NCBI GenBank assembly: GCA_035525785.1
Contig: DATLDQ010000108.1
Location: 1-40,781 of the forward strand
Length of the DNA stretch: 40,781 nucleotides
Source of the DNA: CADEED01 sp035525785
Lineage (GTDB): Bacteria > Pseudomonadota > Gammaproteobacteria > Steroidobacterales > Steroidobacteraceae
Direction: 5' to 3'
Shown here: positions 32,091 to 40,152 of the stretch, one piece after another
Layout of the letters: every line of letters starts with the position of its first letter
Numbering within the stretch: position 1 is the stretch's first letter
The notes under the pieces: model-generated
Told to the model about the DNA's origin: nothing
Databases searched by the model: none
Seen by the model: the letters and a program-made list of their open reading frames with translations, nothing else
Position numbers and translations under genes: made by a program

Positions 32091-33340
32091 CCCCCACTCT
32101 CGTGAACGCACCGATAAATGCTTCGATGTCGCTCACGTCCGCCAACGAGGACTTCGCGGCTGTGCCACGCAGTGAAGTCGCGGCCATGCCGCGCGGTGAA
32201 GTTGCCGCCATGCCGCGCAGCGACGTCCTGTTCGTGCTGTCCTGCCTCGCCGTTGGCGGTTCCGAGCGCAAGATCGCGCGCATGGCCAACAAGCTCAAGG
32301 AAGACGGCCTCGCGGTAAGCATGGCGCTCATCAACGGGCCGTACACGCTCGAGCCCACGCTGCGTCGCGACCTGCCGCTGCACAAGTTCGAGCGCCGCGG
32401 CAAGTTCTCGCTCGCCACGGTGTGGAAGCTGCGCAACGTGATTCGCCGCGAGCGACCGGGGACGGTGGTGGCGGTGAATCTCTACCAGGCGCTGTACGTC
32501 GCCTGTGCCACGTTCCTCCTGCGCGATCGTCCGCGCACCGTGGCGCTTGTGAACACGTCGTCATTCCGTGGCAAGCACCTCTTCAAGCGCCTGTACCAGT
32601 CGGTGCTCGCGCGTTTCGATCACACGGTCCATGGCTCGCGCATGCAGAAGGCCTTCTGGCAGGCTCCCGATGATGAACGGACGTCGGTCATCTACAACGG
32701 TGTGGACTCGGCGAGCTTCGAGCCCACCAACGTCTTCGAAGCCTCCAAGAGGCTGCGCGAGAAGCTCGGCATCAAGCCCGCAGCTCTGCTCATCGGCACC
32801 GTGGGCGCGATGCGCCCGGAGAAGAACCAGGAAGTGTTGCTGACGGCGCTGCGCCGTCTGCGCGTGGCGCGCGTCGACGCGCATCTGGTGATCGCCGGCG
32901 ATGGCCCGATGCGTGCGCACCTGCATCGCCGCGCCACCGAGCTCGAAGTGGCCGACCGCGTGCACTTCATCGGCGAGATCGAGGACGTGCGTCCGGTGCT
33001 CGGCGCCATGGACGTGTTCGTGCTGCCGTCGGTGTCCGTGGAGTCGTTCTCCAACGCCGCGCTCGAAGCCATGTCGATGGGGCGACCGGTCATCCTGTCG
33101 GATGTGGGTGGCGCGCGCGAGATGATCGACGATGGTGTCGAAGGTTACGTGGTGTCGCCGACGGAGCTGCCGGCGCGTCTGCCCGCGCTGATCGCGGCGC
33201 TGTATGCCGAACCGCGCAAGCGCCAGCAGATGGGCCAGGCCGCGCGCGCGCGCGCCGTGAGCTGCTTCTCCGTGGCCGGCATGTCGGCGGCGTACCGCAG
33301 CCTGATTGGCCGCTCGTTCGACGACAAGGCCGGTGAATGA
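32087..33340 (+). CDS. GT4-family glycosyltransferase with N-terminal octapeptide repeats
   Basis: A 417-residue GT-B enzyme. The first 45 residues are unusual: a Thr/Ser/Asn-rich start and then three tandem copies of an eight-residue unit (pattern D/E-F/V-A-A-V/M-P-R-S/G). After that the acceptor domain begins VLFVLSCLAVGGSERKIARMA. The donor domain has LLIGTVGAMRPEKNQEVLL, LVIAGDGPMRAHLHRRA, VHFIGEIEDVRPVLGAMDVFVLPS and VESFSNAALEAMSMGRPVILSDVGG with the E-x7-E motif. This is typical of CapM/WbbX-type GT4 enzymes. The ATG overlaps the previous stop codon as ATGA. ATGs inside the second and third repeats offer shorter starts. Confidence 0.92.
   Translation: MTPTLVNAPINASMSLTSANEDFAAVPRSEVAAMPRGEVAAMPRSDVLFVLSCLAVGGSERKIARMANKLKEDGLAVSMALINGPYTLEPTLRRDLPLHKFERRGKFSLATVWKLRNVIRRERPGTVVAVNLYQALYVACATFLLRDRPRTVALVNTSSFRGKHLFKRLYQSVLARFDHTVHGSRMQKAFWQAPDDERTSVIYNGVDSASFEPTNVFEASKRLREKLGIKPAALLIGTVGAMRPEKNQEVLLTALRRLRVARVDAHLVIAGDGPMRAHLHRRATELEVADRVHFIGEIEDVRPVLGAMDVFVLPSVSVESFSNAALEAMSMGRPVILSDVGGAREMIDDGVEGYVVSPTELPARLPALIAALYAEPRKRQQMGQAARARAVSCFSVAGMSAAYRSLIGRSFDDKAGE
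32150..32221 (+). repeat. Three in-frame 24-base tandem repeats inside the glycosyltransferase gene
   Basis: Units at 32150-32173, 32174-32197 and 32198-32221 encode DFAAVPRS, EVAAMPRG and EVAAMPRS. The DNA copies differ at several positions. Units two and three each contain an in-frame ATG. The repeats lie before the conserved domain and are probably an unstructured N-terminal tail. Confidence 0.85.
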
Positions 33341-34509
33341 GCGCCGAACCCACCACCGTCATGCGCCCGATGCCGGCGCCGGTACCCGTGCCGATGTCCT
33401 CGACAGGCCCGCGTCACAGCACGCGTGAAGCACGCGTGCGCGTGCTGCAACTCGGCCCGGCGCTCGACGTGCGCGGCGGCGTCAGCGCCGTCGAACAGCT
33501 GATCTGCGACTATCTACCGCCGTATGCGGCGATCCGCCACGTGGCCACCACCAGCGAAGCCGGCTGGATGCGCCGCGGGCTCGAGTTCGGACGCGCCCTT
33601 CACCAGTTGTCGCGGGCGCTCGACTCGATAGAGCCGACGGTGATCCACGTCCATTTCGCTTCACGCGGCAGCACGCTGCGCAAGATGCTGCTGGCGCAGC
33701 TCGTGATACGTGCTCGACGTCCATTGATACTGCACGCGCATGGCGGCGGGTTCGACAGGTTCCACCGCGGCCTGCCGTCGGTGCTACGCCGCCTGGTGAA
33801 CCGCACGCTGCAGCAGGCGAATCTCGTGATCACGCTGTCGAGCCAGTGGCGCGACTTCTACATTCGCGAGTGCGAGCTCGCGCCCTCGCAAGTGGTCGTG
33901 CTGCCGAACCCGGTGCGCGTACCCGCGAAGATCCCCGACCGGTCCGGCCACCGCGAGGTGCAGTTCGTGCACCTGGGGAAGCTGGGAAAGGGAAAGGGCA
34001 GCTACGACCTGGTCAAGGCCTTCCTCGCGCTGCCCGACGAGCTGCGCGCGAGGGCCCGGCTGGTGCTCGCCGGCAATGGCGACGTCGCAGAGCTGCAGGA
34101 GGCGGCGGGCCAGGACTCACGCATCACCGTGCTGCCCTGGGTCGATTCCACCGAGCGCGATCGTCTGCTGGCCGAGAGCGATGTTTTCGTATTGCCGTCC
34201 TATGCCGAGGGCGTGCCGATGTCGCTGCTCGAGTCGATGGCGGCAGGCATGCCTTGCATCACGACACCGGTCGGCGGCATTCCCGACCTGATCACGCAAG
34301 GCGTCGAAGGCCTCCTGGTGCCGCCCGGGGACGTAGAGCAGCTCTCGCTCGCGATGGCGCGGCTGATCACCGATGACGGCCTGCGCGTGGCCGCGGGGCT
34401 GCGCGCGTATGAGCGCGCCGGCGCGAACGACGTACATGCGTACGCGCGGCGCCTCGCCGAACATTACTTGCGCATCGCGCCCGTGGCGGAACTGAGGGTC
34501 GAATCATGA
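33337..34509 (+). CDS. GT4-family glycosyltransferase
   Basis: A 390-residue GT-B enzyme. A Pro-rich N-terminus of about 30 residues comes first. The acceptor domain then starts RVRVLQLGPALDVRGGVSAVEQLI, with VIHVHFASRGSTLRKMLLAQLVI and LILHAHGGGFDRFHR. The donor domain has REVQFVHLGKLGKGKGSYDLVKAFLAL, RLVLAGNGDVAELQE, SDVFVLPSYAEGVPMSLLESMAAGMPCITTPVGG (E-x7-E) and GLLVPPGDVEQLSLAMARLI. The enzyme resembles hexosyltransferases of capsule and exopolysaccharide loci. Both ends are coupled by ATGA overlaps to the neighbouring genes. Confidence 0.92.
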   Translation: MSAEPTTVMRPMPAPVPVPMSSTGPRHSTREARVRVLQLGPALDVRGGVSAVEQLICDYLPPYAAIRHVATTSEAGWMRRGLEFGRALHQLSRALDSIEPTVIHVHFASRGSTLRKMLLAQLVIRARRPLILHAHGGGFDRFHRGLPSVLRRLVNRTLQQANLVITLSSQWRDFYIRECELAPSQVVVLPNPVRVPAKIPDRSGHREVQFVHLGKLGKGKGSYDLVKAFLALPDELRARARLVLAGNGDVAELQEAAGQDSRITVLPWVDSTERDRLLAESDVFVLPSYAEGVPMSLLESMAAGMPCITTPVGGIPDLITQGVEGLLVPPGDVEQLSLAMARLITDDGLRVAAGLRAYERAGANDVHAYARRLAEHYLRIAPVAELRVES

Positions 34510-35891
34510 GCGCCGCTGCCTCCATCGCCGGTTTCATGAAGCGGCACGTGCTGGGGCCGAGCCTCATCCGCCGCAATCCGCTGTTCTATGACCGCTTGCG
34601 TGAAACTGTCGACGAGGTCGACAAGATGGATCTTGCGCAACGCCGCGAATGGACGCGGGTGCAGGTGCAGCGCACGCTCAAGCAGGCGCGCCGCTCTCGC
34701 TACGGCCGCACCGAAGGTGGCGGTGACGACATCGCGACCTGGCCGCTGCTCGAAAAAGAGCGGCTGCGGAACAACCAGTCGATCTTCACCACGGGCAACA
34801 CGTTGCTGTCGGCGCCGGCCGCCACCGGGGGCACCACGGGCATCCCGTTGCGCCTCGCGCGCTCGTTGCGCGGCGTGGTGTTCGAGCAGGTCTGCCAGGA
34901 CCGGCTCATCGAGCAACTCGGCGCCGATCCGCGCCTCGATCGCGTGGCCATCCTGCGCGGCGACAACATCAAGGACCCCAACGATCTCAAGCCGCCGCAC
35001 TGGATCAAGACCAATGGCGGCCAGTGCATGGTGTTCTCCTCCAACGTGCTCATGCCGGAAACCGTCGAGGACTACGTGCAGGCGTTGCGCGAGTTCCAGC
35101 CGAAGCTGCTGTGCGCATACCCGACGTCGCTCGAGTGCCTGTCCCGGCTCATGCAGCAGCGTGGTCTGCGCGTGCAGATTCCGGGCGTGCTCACGTCCTC
35201 CGAAGTGTTGAAGCGCGAAGCGTGGAGCCTGGCGCGCGACACCCTCGGCTGCGACATCGCCGACTACTACGGCCAGGCGGAGCGCGTCGGCTTCGCTTAC
35301 GCCTTCGCGCCGCGCCAGTATCGCTTCCTGCCGTCGTACAGCCACGTGGAGCTGGTGCCTTTCAGATCCGATCAGATCGCGGACGCGGGGCAGGGTGGTC
35401 TCTACGAGATCGTCGGCACCAGCTTCTGGAACGATCTCATGCCGCTGGTGCGTTACCGTACCGGCGACCTCGTGCGCCTGCCCGAGTCGTGGGGTGAACG
35501 CGAAATCGAGGAAGTCGTGCTGGGCGTGCGGCCCTTCAGCGGCGTGCTCGGCCGCGAACAGGAAATCCTCGTGTGTCCGAAGGGCGTACGACTCACGGGC
35601 ATCGACCACATTCCGCGCGACGTGAGCCACATCCTGCGTATCCAGGTGATCCAGGAAAGCCTCGACGACGTCCGCATCCTGGTGCTGCCGGCGCCGGGTT
35701 ACACCGAGCGCGACGCCGCCCAGCTGTTACAGAACGCGCGCGCCAAGGTGCCGGAGTCGATGCGGCTGCGCATCGAAACCGCGCAGTGGCTCGAGCGCAC
35801 GCCACGCGGCAAGACGCCACTGGTGATCCATCGCAAATCGGTGCAGGAGCAGCTTCGCCAGCAGGGCGTCGAGCCCATGTCGACCCGATGA
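34506..35891 (+). CDS. CapK-like adenylate-forming enzyme (phenylacetate-CoA ligase family)
   Basis: A 461-residue cytoplasmic protein of the ANL superfamily, the branch found in capsule loci and named after CapK. The core motifs are intact: an ATP loop AATGGTTGIPLRL near residue 110, the acyl/AMP-site motif CDIADYYGQAERVGF near 255, RYRTGDLVRLP near 318, the hinge GREQEILVCPKGVRLT near 345, and the C-terminal LERTPRGKTPLVI with the adenylation Lys. It should activate a carboxylic acid as an acyl-adenylate. The acid and acceptor (CoA, carrier or sugar) are unknown. The ATG overlaps the upstream glycosyltransferase stop codon. A heparinase-family gene follows after 17 bases. Confidence 0.88.
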   Translation: MSAAASIAGFMKRHVLGPSLIRRNPLFYDRLRETVDEVDKMDLAQRREWTRVQVQRTLKQARRSRYGRTEGGGDDIATWPLLEKERLRNNQSIFTTGNTLLSAPAATGGTTGIPLRLARSLRGVVFEQVCQDRLIEQLGADPRLDRVAILRGDNIKDPNDLKPPHWIKTNGGQCMVFSSNVLMPETVEDYVQALREFQPKLLCAYPTSLECLSRLMQQRGLRVQIPGVLTSSEVLKREAWSLARDTLGCDIADYYGQAERVGFAYAFAPRQYRFLPSYSHVELVPFRSDQIADAGQGGLYEIVGTSFWNDLMPLVRYRTGDLVRLPESWGEREIEEVVLGVRPFSGVLGREQEILVCPKGVRLTGIDHIPRDVSHILRIQVIQESLDDVRILVLPAPGYTERDAAQLLQNARAKVPESMRLRIETAQWLERTPRGKTPLVIHRKSVQEQLRQQGVEPMSTR

Positions 35892-35908
35892 CCTTCGTTT
35901 CCTGACGC

Positions 35909-37903
35909 ATGCAACAACCTGCCTGGTATCTACAACGTCTGCGGGGCATGTCGGGCGCGGAAGTCGCGCACCGGTTGGCGCGCCGCTTCCGCACGATCTC
36001 CGAGAACTTCGCGTCGCACGAAGCGCCGCCTGCGGATCTGCAAGCGCGCGACCTGCGTTTCCTGCCGCCCTTCATCGCGCCCGCGCCCGCCGCGCTGACC
36101 GCGGCGGCCGATCGCATCCTCGCCGGGCGCTACAGCTTCTTCGATCTCGAAGACTGCGAGCTCGGCGATCCGCCGCAATGGAACCGCGATCCACTCACGC
36201 AGCGTGCCGCCGGTGTGCGCCGCGCCTCGGCCATCGACTACCGCGATGAGCGCGAGGTGGGCAACATCAAGTACCTCTGGGAGCCGAATCGCCACCTGCA
36301 CCTGCCGCTGCTCGCGCAGGCGCATGCGCTCACGGGTGATGCGCGCTACGCGCAGGCCATCCAGACGCAGATCGATTCGTGGATAGAGCAGTGCCCGGTC
36401 GGTCGCGGTCCGAACTGGGTGAGCCCGCTCGAGCTCGGCATCCGCCTGATCAACTGGAGCCTGACCTGGCAGCTCATGGGCGGCTTCCGTTCGCGGCTGT
36501 TCGCGTCGCCCGAAGGCGAGCAGTTCCGCGACCGCTGGCTGAGATCCATCTACCAGCAGACGCGCATGATCGCGTCGAACCTGTCGCGTTACTCGTCGGC
36601 CAACAACCACCTGATCGGTGAAGCCGCGGGCGTGTACATCGCCGCATCGACGTGGCCGCTGTGGCCCGCGATCACGGAGTGGGGCAGCCGCTGCCGCCGC
36701 GTGCTCGAGGAAGAATGCCAGCGCCAGAATGCGCCCGACGGCGGCAATCGCGAGCAGGCGTTCGCGTACCAGACCTTCGTACTCGACTTCCTGCTGCTGT
36801 CGGGGCTGGCGGCGCGCGCGCGCGGCGAGGACTTCTCGCCCATCTACTGGCGGCGCGTCGAGCTCATGATCGATTTCCTCGCGTCGTTCACCGACGTGGC
36901 CGGCCGCCTGCCCATGGTGGGCGATGCCGACGACGGCATGGTGGTGAAGCTCGCGGCCGAGCCCGGTTTCTCCGCCCATGGTTCGCTGATCGCCACCGGC
37001 GCGGTGCTGTTCAACCGCGCGGACCTGGCCGCGAAAGCGGGCGCGCTCGACGGCAAGACGGCGACCCTGCTCGGCGTGGAAGCGGTGCGTCGGCTGGCGC
37101 ACCTCAAGGTGCGTGGCCGGCACCGGTTTCGCCCGCGGCAGCAGTTTCCGGAATCCGGCTACTATCTACTGGGCTCGGCCTTCGACACGCCGGACGAAGT
37201 GCGCCTGCTGGCCGATGCGGGCCCGCTCGGCTATCTCAGCATCGCCGCGCACGGGCATGCCGACGCGCTCTCATTCATCCTGAACATCGGCGATCGCGAG
37301 ATCCTGGTCGACCCGGGCACGTACGCGTACCACACCGACCCGGCGTGGCGCAGGTACTTCCGCAGCACGCGCGCCCACAACACCGTGGGAATCGATGGCG
37401 AGGATCAATCCGTGCAGACCGGCAACTTCATGTGGAGCAGCCACGCGCGAGCCCGCTGCATCGAGTTCGAGGCTGTCGGTGACTTGCAACACTTCGTCGG
37501 CGAGCAGTACGGATATGAACGTCTCGAGGATCCGGTGGTCCATCGCCGGGAGATCATGCTCGACACGCGCCGACAACTCATCGAAGTCACCGACATCCTC
37601 CGCTGCGAGGGCACGCACGACGCGCGCCGCAGCTGGCATTTCGCCGAGGACTGCCAGGTCGACCGCGTGGGCAGCGGCCTGAAGGTCACCTCCGGCACCA
37701 CCCAGGTCTTGTTGGAACCACAGGAGAACCCCGATTCGGTCCACGTGTATCGCGCCGGCACCCCGGAACAGGGTGGCTGGGTGTCGCGCCGGTTCGGCCT
37801 CAAGCAACCCAGCACCTCGGCGCACTGGCATTCGCGTGTGACCGGTCAGACGACGCTGCGCACTCGCATCACCTGGACACGTTCACGTGGCCTTGGCATC
37901 TGA
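35909..37903 (+). CDS. Heparinase II/III-family protein (polysaccharide lyase-like)
   Basis: A 664-residue protein. The first 260 residues are an all-helical toroid (RLRGMSGAEVAHRLARRFR, then WEPNRHLHLPLLAQAHALTGDARYA and SPLELGIRLINWSLTWQLM, with NNHLIGEAAGVYIA). From about 390 a beta-sandwich domain of the heparinase II/III C-terminal type follows: FPESGYYLLGS, HGHADALSFILNIGDREILVDPGTYAYH, YFRSTRAHNTVGIDGEDQS. The Tyr/His/Asn residues that act in PL15/PL17/PL21 lyases have plausible counterparts (NNH, YAYH, HGHAD). No signal peptide is visible, as is common for relatives encoded in exopolysaccharide operons. It may trim or edit the uronic-acid polymer, but its cellular location is unclear. 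Confidence 0.9.
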   Translation: MQQPAWYLQRLRGMSGAEVAHRLARRFRTISENFASHEAPPADLQARDLRFLPPFIAPAPAALTAAADRILAGRYSFFDLEDCELGDPPQWNRDPLTQRAAGVRRASAIDYRDEREVGNIKYLWEPNRHLHLPLLAQAHALTGDARYAQAIQTQIDSWIEQCPVGRGPNWVSPLELGIRLINWSLTWQLMGGFRSRLFASPEGEQFRDRWLRSIYQQTRMIASNLSRYSSANNHLIGEAAGVYIAASTWPLWPAITEWGSRCRRVLEEECQRQNAPDGGNREQAFAYQTFVLDFLLLSGLAARARGEDFSPIYWRRVELMIDFLASFTDVAGRLPMVGDADDGMVVKLAAEPGFSAHGSLIATGAVLFNRADLAAKAGALDGKTATLLGVEAVRRLAHLKVRGRHRFRPRQQFPESGYYLLGSAFDTPDEVRLLADAGPLGYLSIAAHGHADALSFILNIGDREILVDPGTYAYHTDPAWRRYFRSTRAHNTVGIDGEDQSVQTGNFMWSSHARARCIEFEAVGDLQHFVGEQYGYERLEDPVVHRREIMLDTRRQLIEVTDILRCEGTHDARRSWHFAEDCQVDRVGSGLKVTSGTTQVLLEPQENPDSVHVYRAGTPEQGGWVSRRFGLKQPSTSAHWHSRVTGQTTLRTRITWTRSRGLGI

Positions 37904-40046
37904 GCCGGCATTCCCCGATATCGAGTTGCATCAGGTCGTCACGGCCGACGTCCCGAGCGGGGAGCGGACGCACGTCCTGCGCCATGACGACTGTTTCGGG
38001 CTGTTCAACGAAATCGGCGACATCGACGCCGAGACACGCAGTGAGGCCGGCCTGTATCGCGCCGGTGTTCGGCATCTCTCGCGACTCACGCTGAGCATCG
38101 CCGGACAGCGGCCGCTGCTGCTCGCGACCGTGCAGCGCGACGACAACGTGCTGCTCACCGTCAATCTCACCAACGCCGACGTGCGCGGCGAGGGCGGGCG
38201 GATCATCCTGCCGCGCGGCACGCTGCACATCACGCGCACGCGCTTCATCTGGAACGGCGTCTGCCACGAGTTGTTGCGCGTGCGGAATTTCGCGCTCAAC
38301 GCCATCTCCGTGGAGCTCGTGATCCGTTTCTACTCGGACTTCGAGAACATCGTTGACGTGCGCGCGCAGCGACGCATGGACGCCGCGCGACGGCGTTACG
38401 AGCACGTGGAGCCCGACTCGGTGACCCAGAGCTGCCTGGGCGCCGACGAGGTTCTGCGCGAGACGGTCGTCGATTGCCACACGGCGCCCGAGGCCATCAC
38501 GGCCGACAGCCTGCGCTATCGCCTGCAGATCGGCAGCCGTGGCGAGAAGAACATCTCCGTGGCCATCGGCTGCGCGGCGCAGAACCGCCCGGTGCAGATC
38601 GCCACTTTCACACGCTCACTCGCGGCTGCCGAAGAGCTGGCGCGGCGCGAGGCACGCCCACCGACCCAGGTGCAGGCTTCCGACCCGCTGTTCGCGAGTT
38701 GGCTGCGACGTGCGGCCGCGGACGTGGGCATGCTGCTCACTACCACGCCGCAGGGGCCGATCACCGCGGCCGGCATTCCCTGGCTGGACGCGACCTTCGG
38801 CCGCGATGCCGTCTATGCCGCCTTCGCTTTGCTGTGGATGTGGCCCGACCTCGCGCGCAACGTTCTGCGCCGGCTCGCGGCCACGCAGTGCGCGGACAGC
38901 GGCACCGGGTACGGCGCGGAGGCCGGCAAGATCCTCAACGAGGCGCGCGGCGGGCAGCCAGCGAACTACTACGGCGTCGACACCACGCCGCTGTTCGTCA
39001 TGCTGGCGGGCGCGTATTTCCAGCGCAGCGCGGATCTCGCGTTCATGACGGAGCTGTGGCCGTCGATCAACGCGGCCCTGCGCTGGATCGACGTGTACGG
39101 CGACGTGGATGGCGACGGCTTCGTCGAGACGCGGCCCCGCGATCTTGCGCGCAACGAACCGGCGCAGCACGGCTGGAAGACCTCGGCAGATGCGGTGTTC
39201 CATTCCGATGGGCGCGTGGCCTCGGGTCCGCTCGCGCTGTGCGAGGTGCAGGGCTATGTCTACGCGGCGCGCATGGGCGCCGCCCGCATCGCCCGGTCGC
39301 TCGGCGAGGTGCCGCGGGCCATCACGCTCGTCGAGCAGGCACAGGCGCTGCAGTCGCGCTTCAACACGGCGTACTGGTGCGCGGACATCGAGACCTACGC
39401 GCTGGCGCTCGATGGCGAGAAGCAGCCTTGCCGCGTACGGACTTCGAACGCCGGCCATTGCCTGTTCACGGGCATCGCGCACGCCGAACGCGCGCGCCAG
39501 GTGATCGCGGGGCTCGGTGAGGATCAATTCTTCTCCGGGTGGGGTGTGCGCACCGTCGCGGAGAACGAGCTGCGCTACAACCCGATGTCGTACCACAACG
39601 GGTCGGTCTGGCCTCTCGACAATGCGCTCATCGCGTCCGGCGCCGCGCGGCACGACGACAAGGGCTTCGCGTTGCGCATCCTCACAGCCCAGTTCGAGGC
39701 CTCGCGCCATTTCGATCTGCTGCGTATGCCCGAGCTGTTCTGTGGCTTCAAGCGCCGCGGTCGCGAGACACCGCTGCAGTGTCCGGTTGCCTGTTCGCCT
39801 CAGTCCGGCTCGGCGGCGGCGCCTTTCCTGATGCTGCAGAGCGTGCTTGGCATCGCCATCGACGCGCTGGACCGCCAGATCGTGCTCGCTCATCCCGTGT
39901 TGCCCGACGGATTGAACGAAATCACGGTGCGCGGCCTCTCCGTCGGGGAGGCTTCGGTCGATTTCACGGTGCGGCGGCACGGTGGGTCGGTCAGCGTCAG
40001 CGTCGATCGCCGCGAAGGGAAGCTCGACCTCGTCATCCGGAGCTGA
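37887..40046 (+). CDS. Amylo-alpha-1,6-glucosidase-like (glycogen debranching enzyme type) protein
   Basis: A 719-residue protein. The N-terminal beta-rich domain (about 1-280, GDE_N type) has HVLRHDDCFGLFNEIGDID and AGLYRAGVRHLSRLTLSI. The C-terminal (alpha/alpha)6 barrel has AAGIPWLDATFGRDAVYAAFALLWMWP, GKILNEARGG, NYYGVDTTPLFVMLAGAYF, DGDGFVETRP, GWKTSADAVFHSDGR, and YNPMSYHNGSVWPLDNALIA. These are the motifs of bacterial glycogen-debranching-like glucosidases. There is no signal peptide. The GTG at 37887 overlaps the heparinase gene by 17 bases; no strong ribosome binding site is seen. Homologues of this type are often linked to sugar-polymer loci, and the true substrate may be the exopolysaccharide rather than glycogen. 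Confidence 0.9.
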   Translation: MALASEPAFPDIELHQVVTADVPSGERTHVLRHDDCFGLFNEIGDIDAETRSEAGLYRAGVRHLSRLTLSIAGQRPLLLATVQRDDNVLLTVNLTNADVRGEGGRIILPRGTLHITRTRFIWNGVCHELLRVRNFALNAISVELVIRFYSDFENIVDVRAQRRMDAARRRYEHVEPDSVTQSCLGADEVLRETVVDCHTAPEAITADSLRYRLQIGSRGEKNISVAIGCAAQNRPVQIATFTRSLAAAEELARREARPPTQVQASDPLFASWLRRAAADVGMLLTTTPQGPITAAGIPWLDATFGRDAVYAAFALLWMWPDLARNVLRRLAATQCADSGTGYGAEAGKILNEARGGQPANYYGVDTTPLFVMLAGAYFQRSADLAFMTELWPSINAALRWIDVYGDVDGDGFVETRPRDLARNEPAQHGWKTSADAVFHSDGRVASGPLALCEVQGYVYAARMGAARIARSLGEVPRAITLVEQAQALQSRFNTAYWCADIETYALALDGEKQPCRVRTSNAGHCLFTGIAHAERARQVIAGLGEDQFFSGWGVRTVAENELRYNPMSYHNGSVWPLDNALIASGAARHDDKGFALRILTAQFEASRHFDLLRMPELFCGFKRRGRETPLQCPVACSPQSGSAAAPFLMLQSVLGIAIDALDRQIVLAHPVLPDGLNEITVRGLSVGEASVDFTVRRHGGSVSVSVDRREGKLDLVIRS

Positions 40047-40152
40047 TGACCTGGGGCCATCAATAGTCGGCATAGTCCTACACGACTGTGCGGAGCAGTC
40101 CCAGAGCAGCGAGATTTAGACTCCGACGCACTCGCAGGACATCGGACTATTC

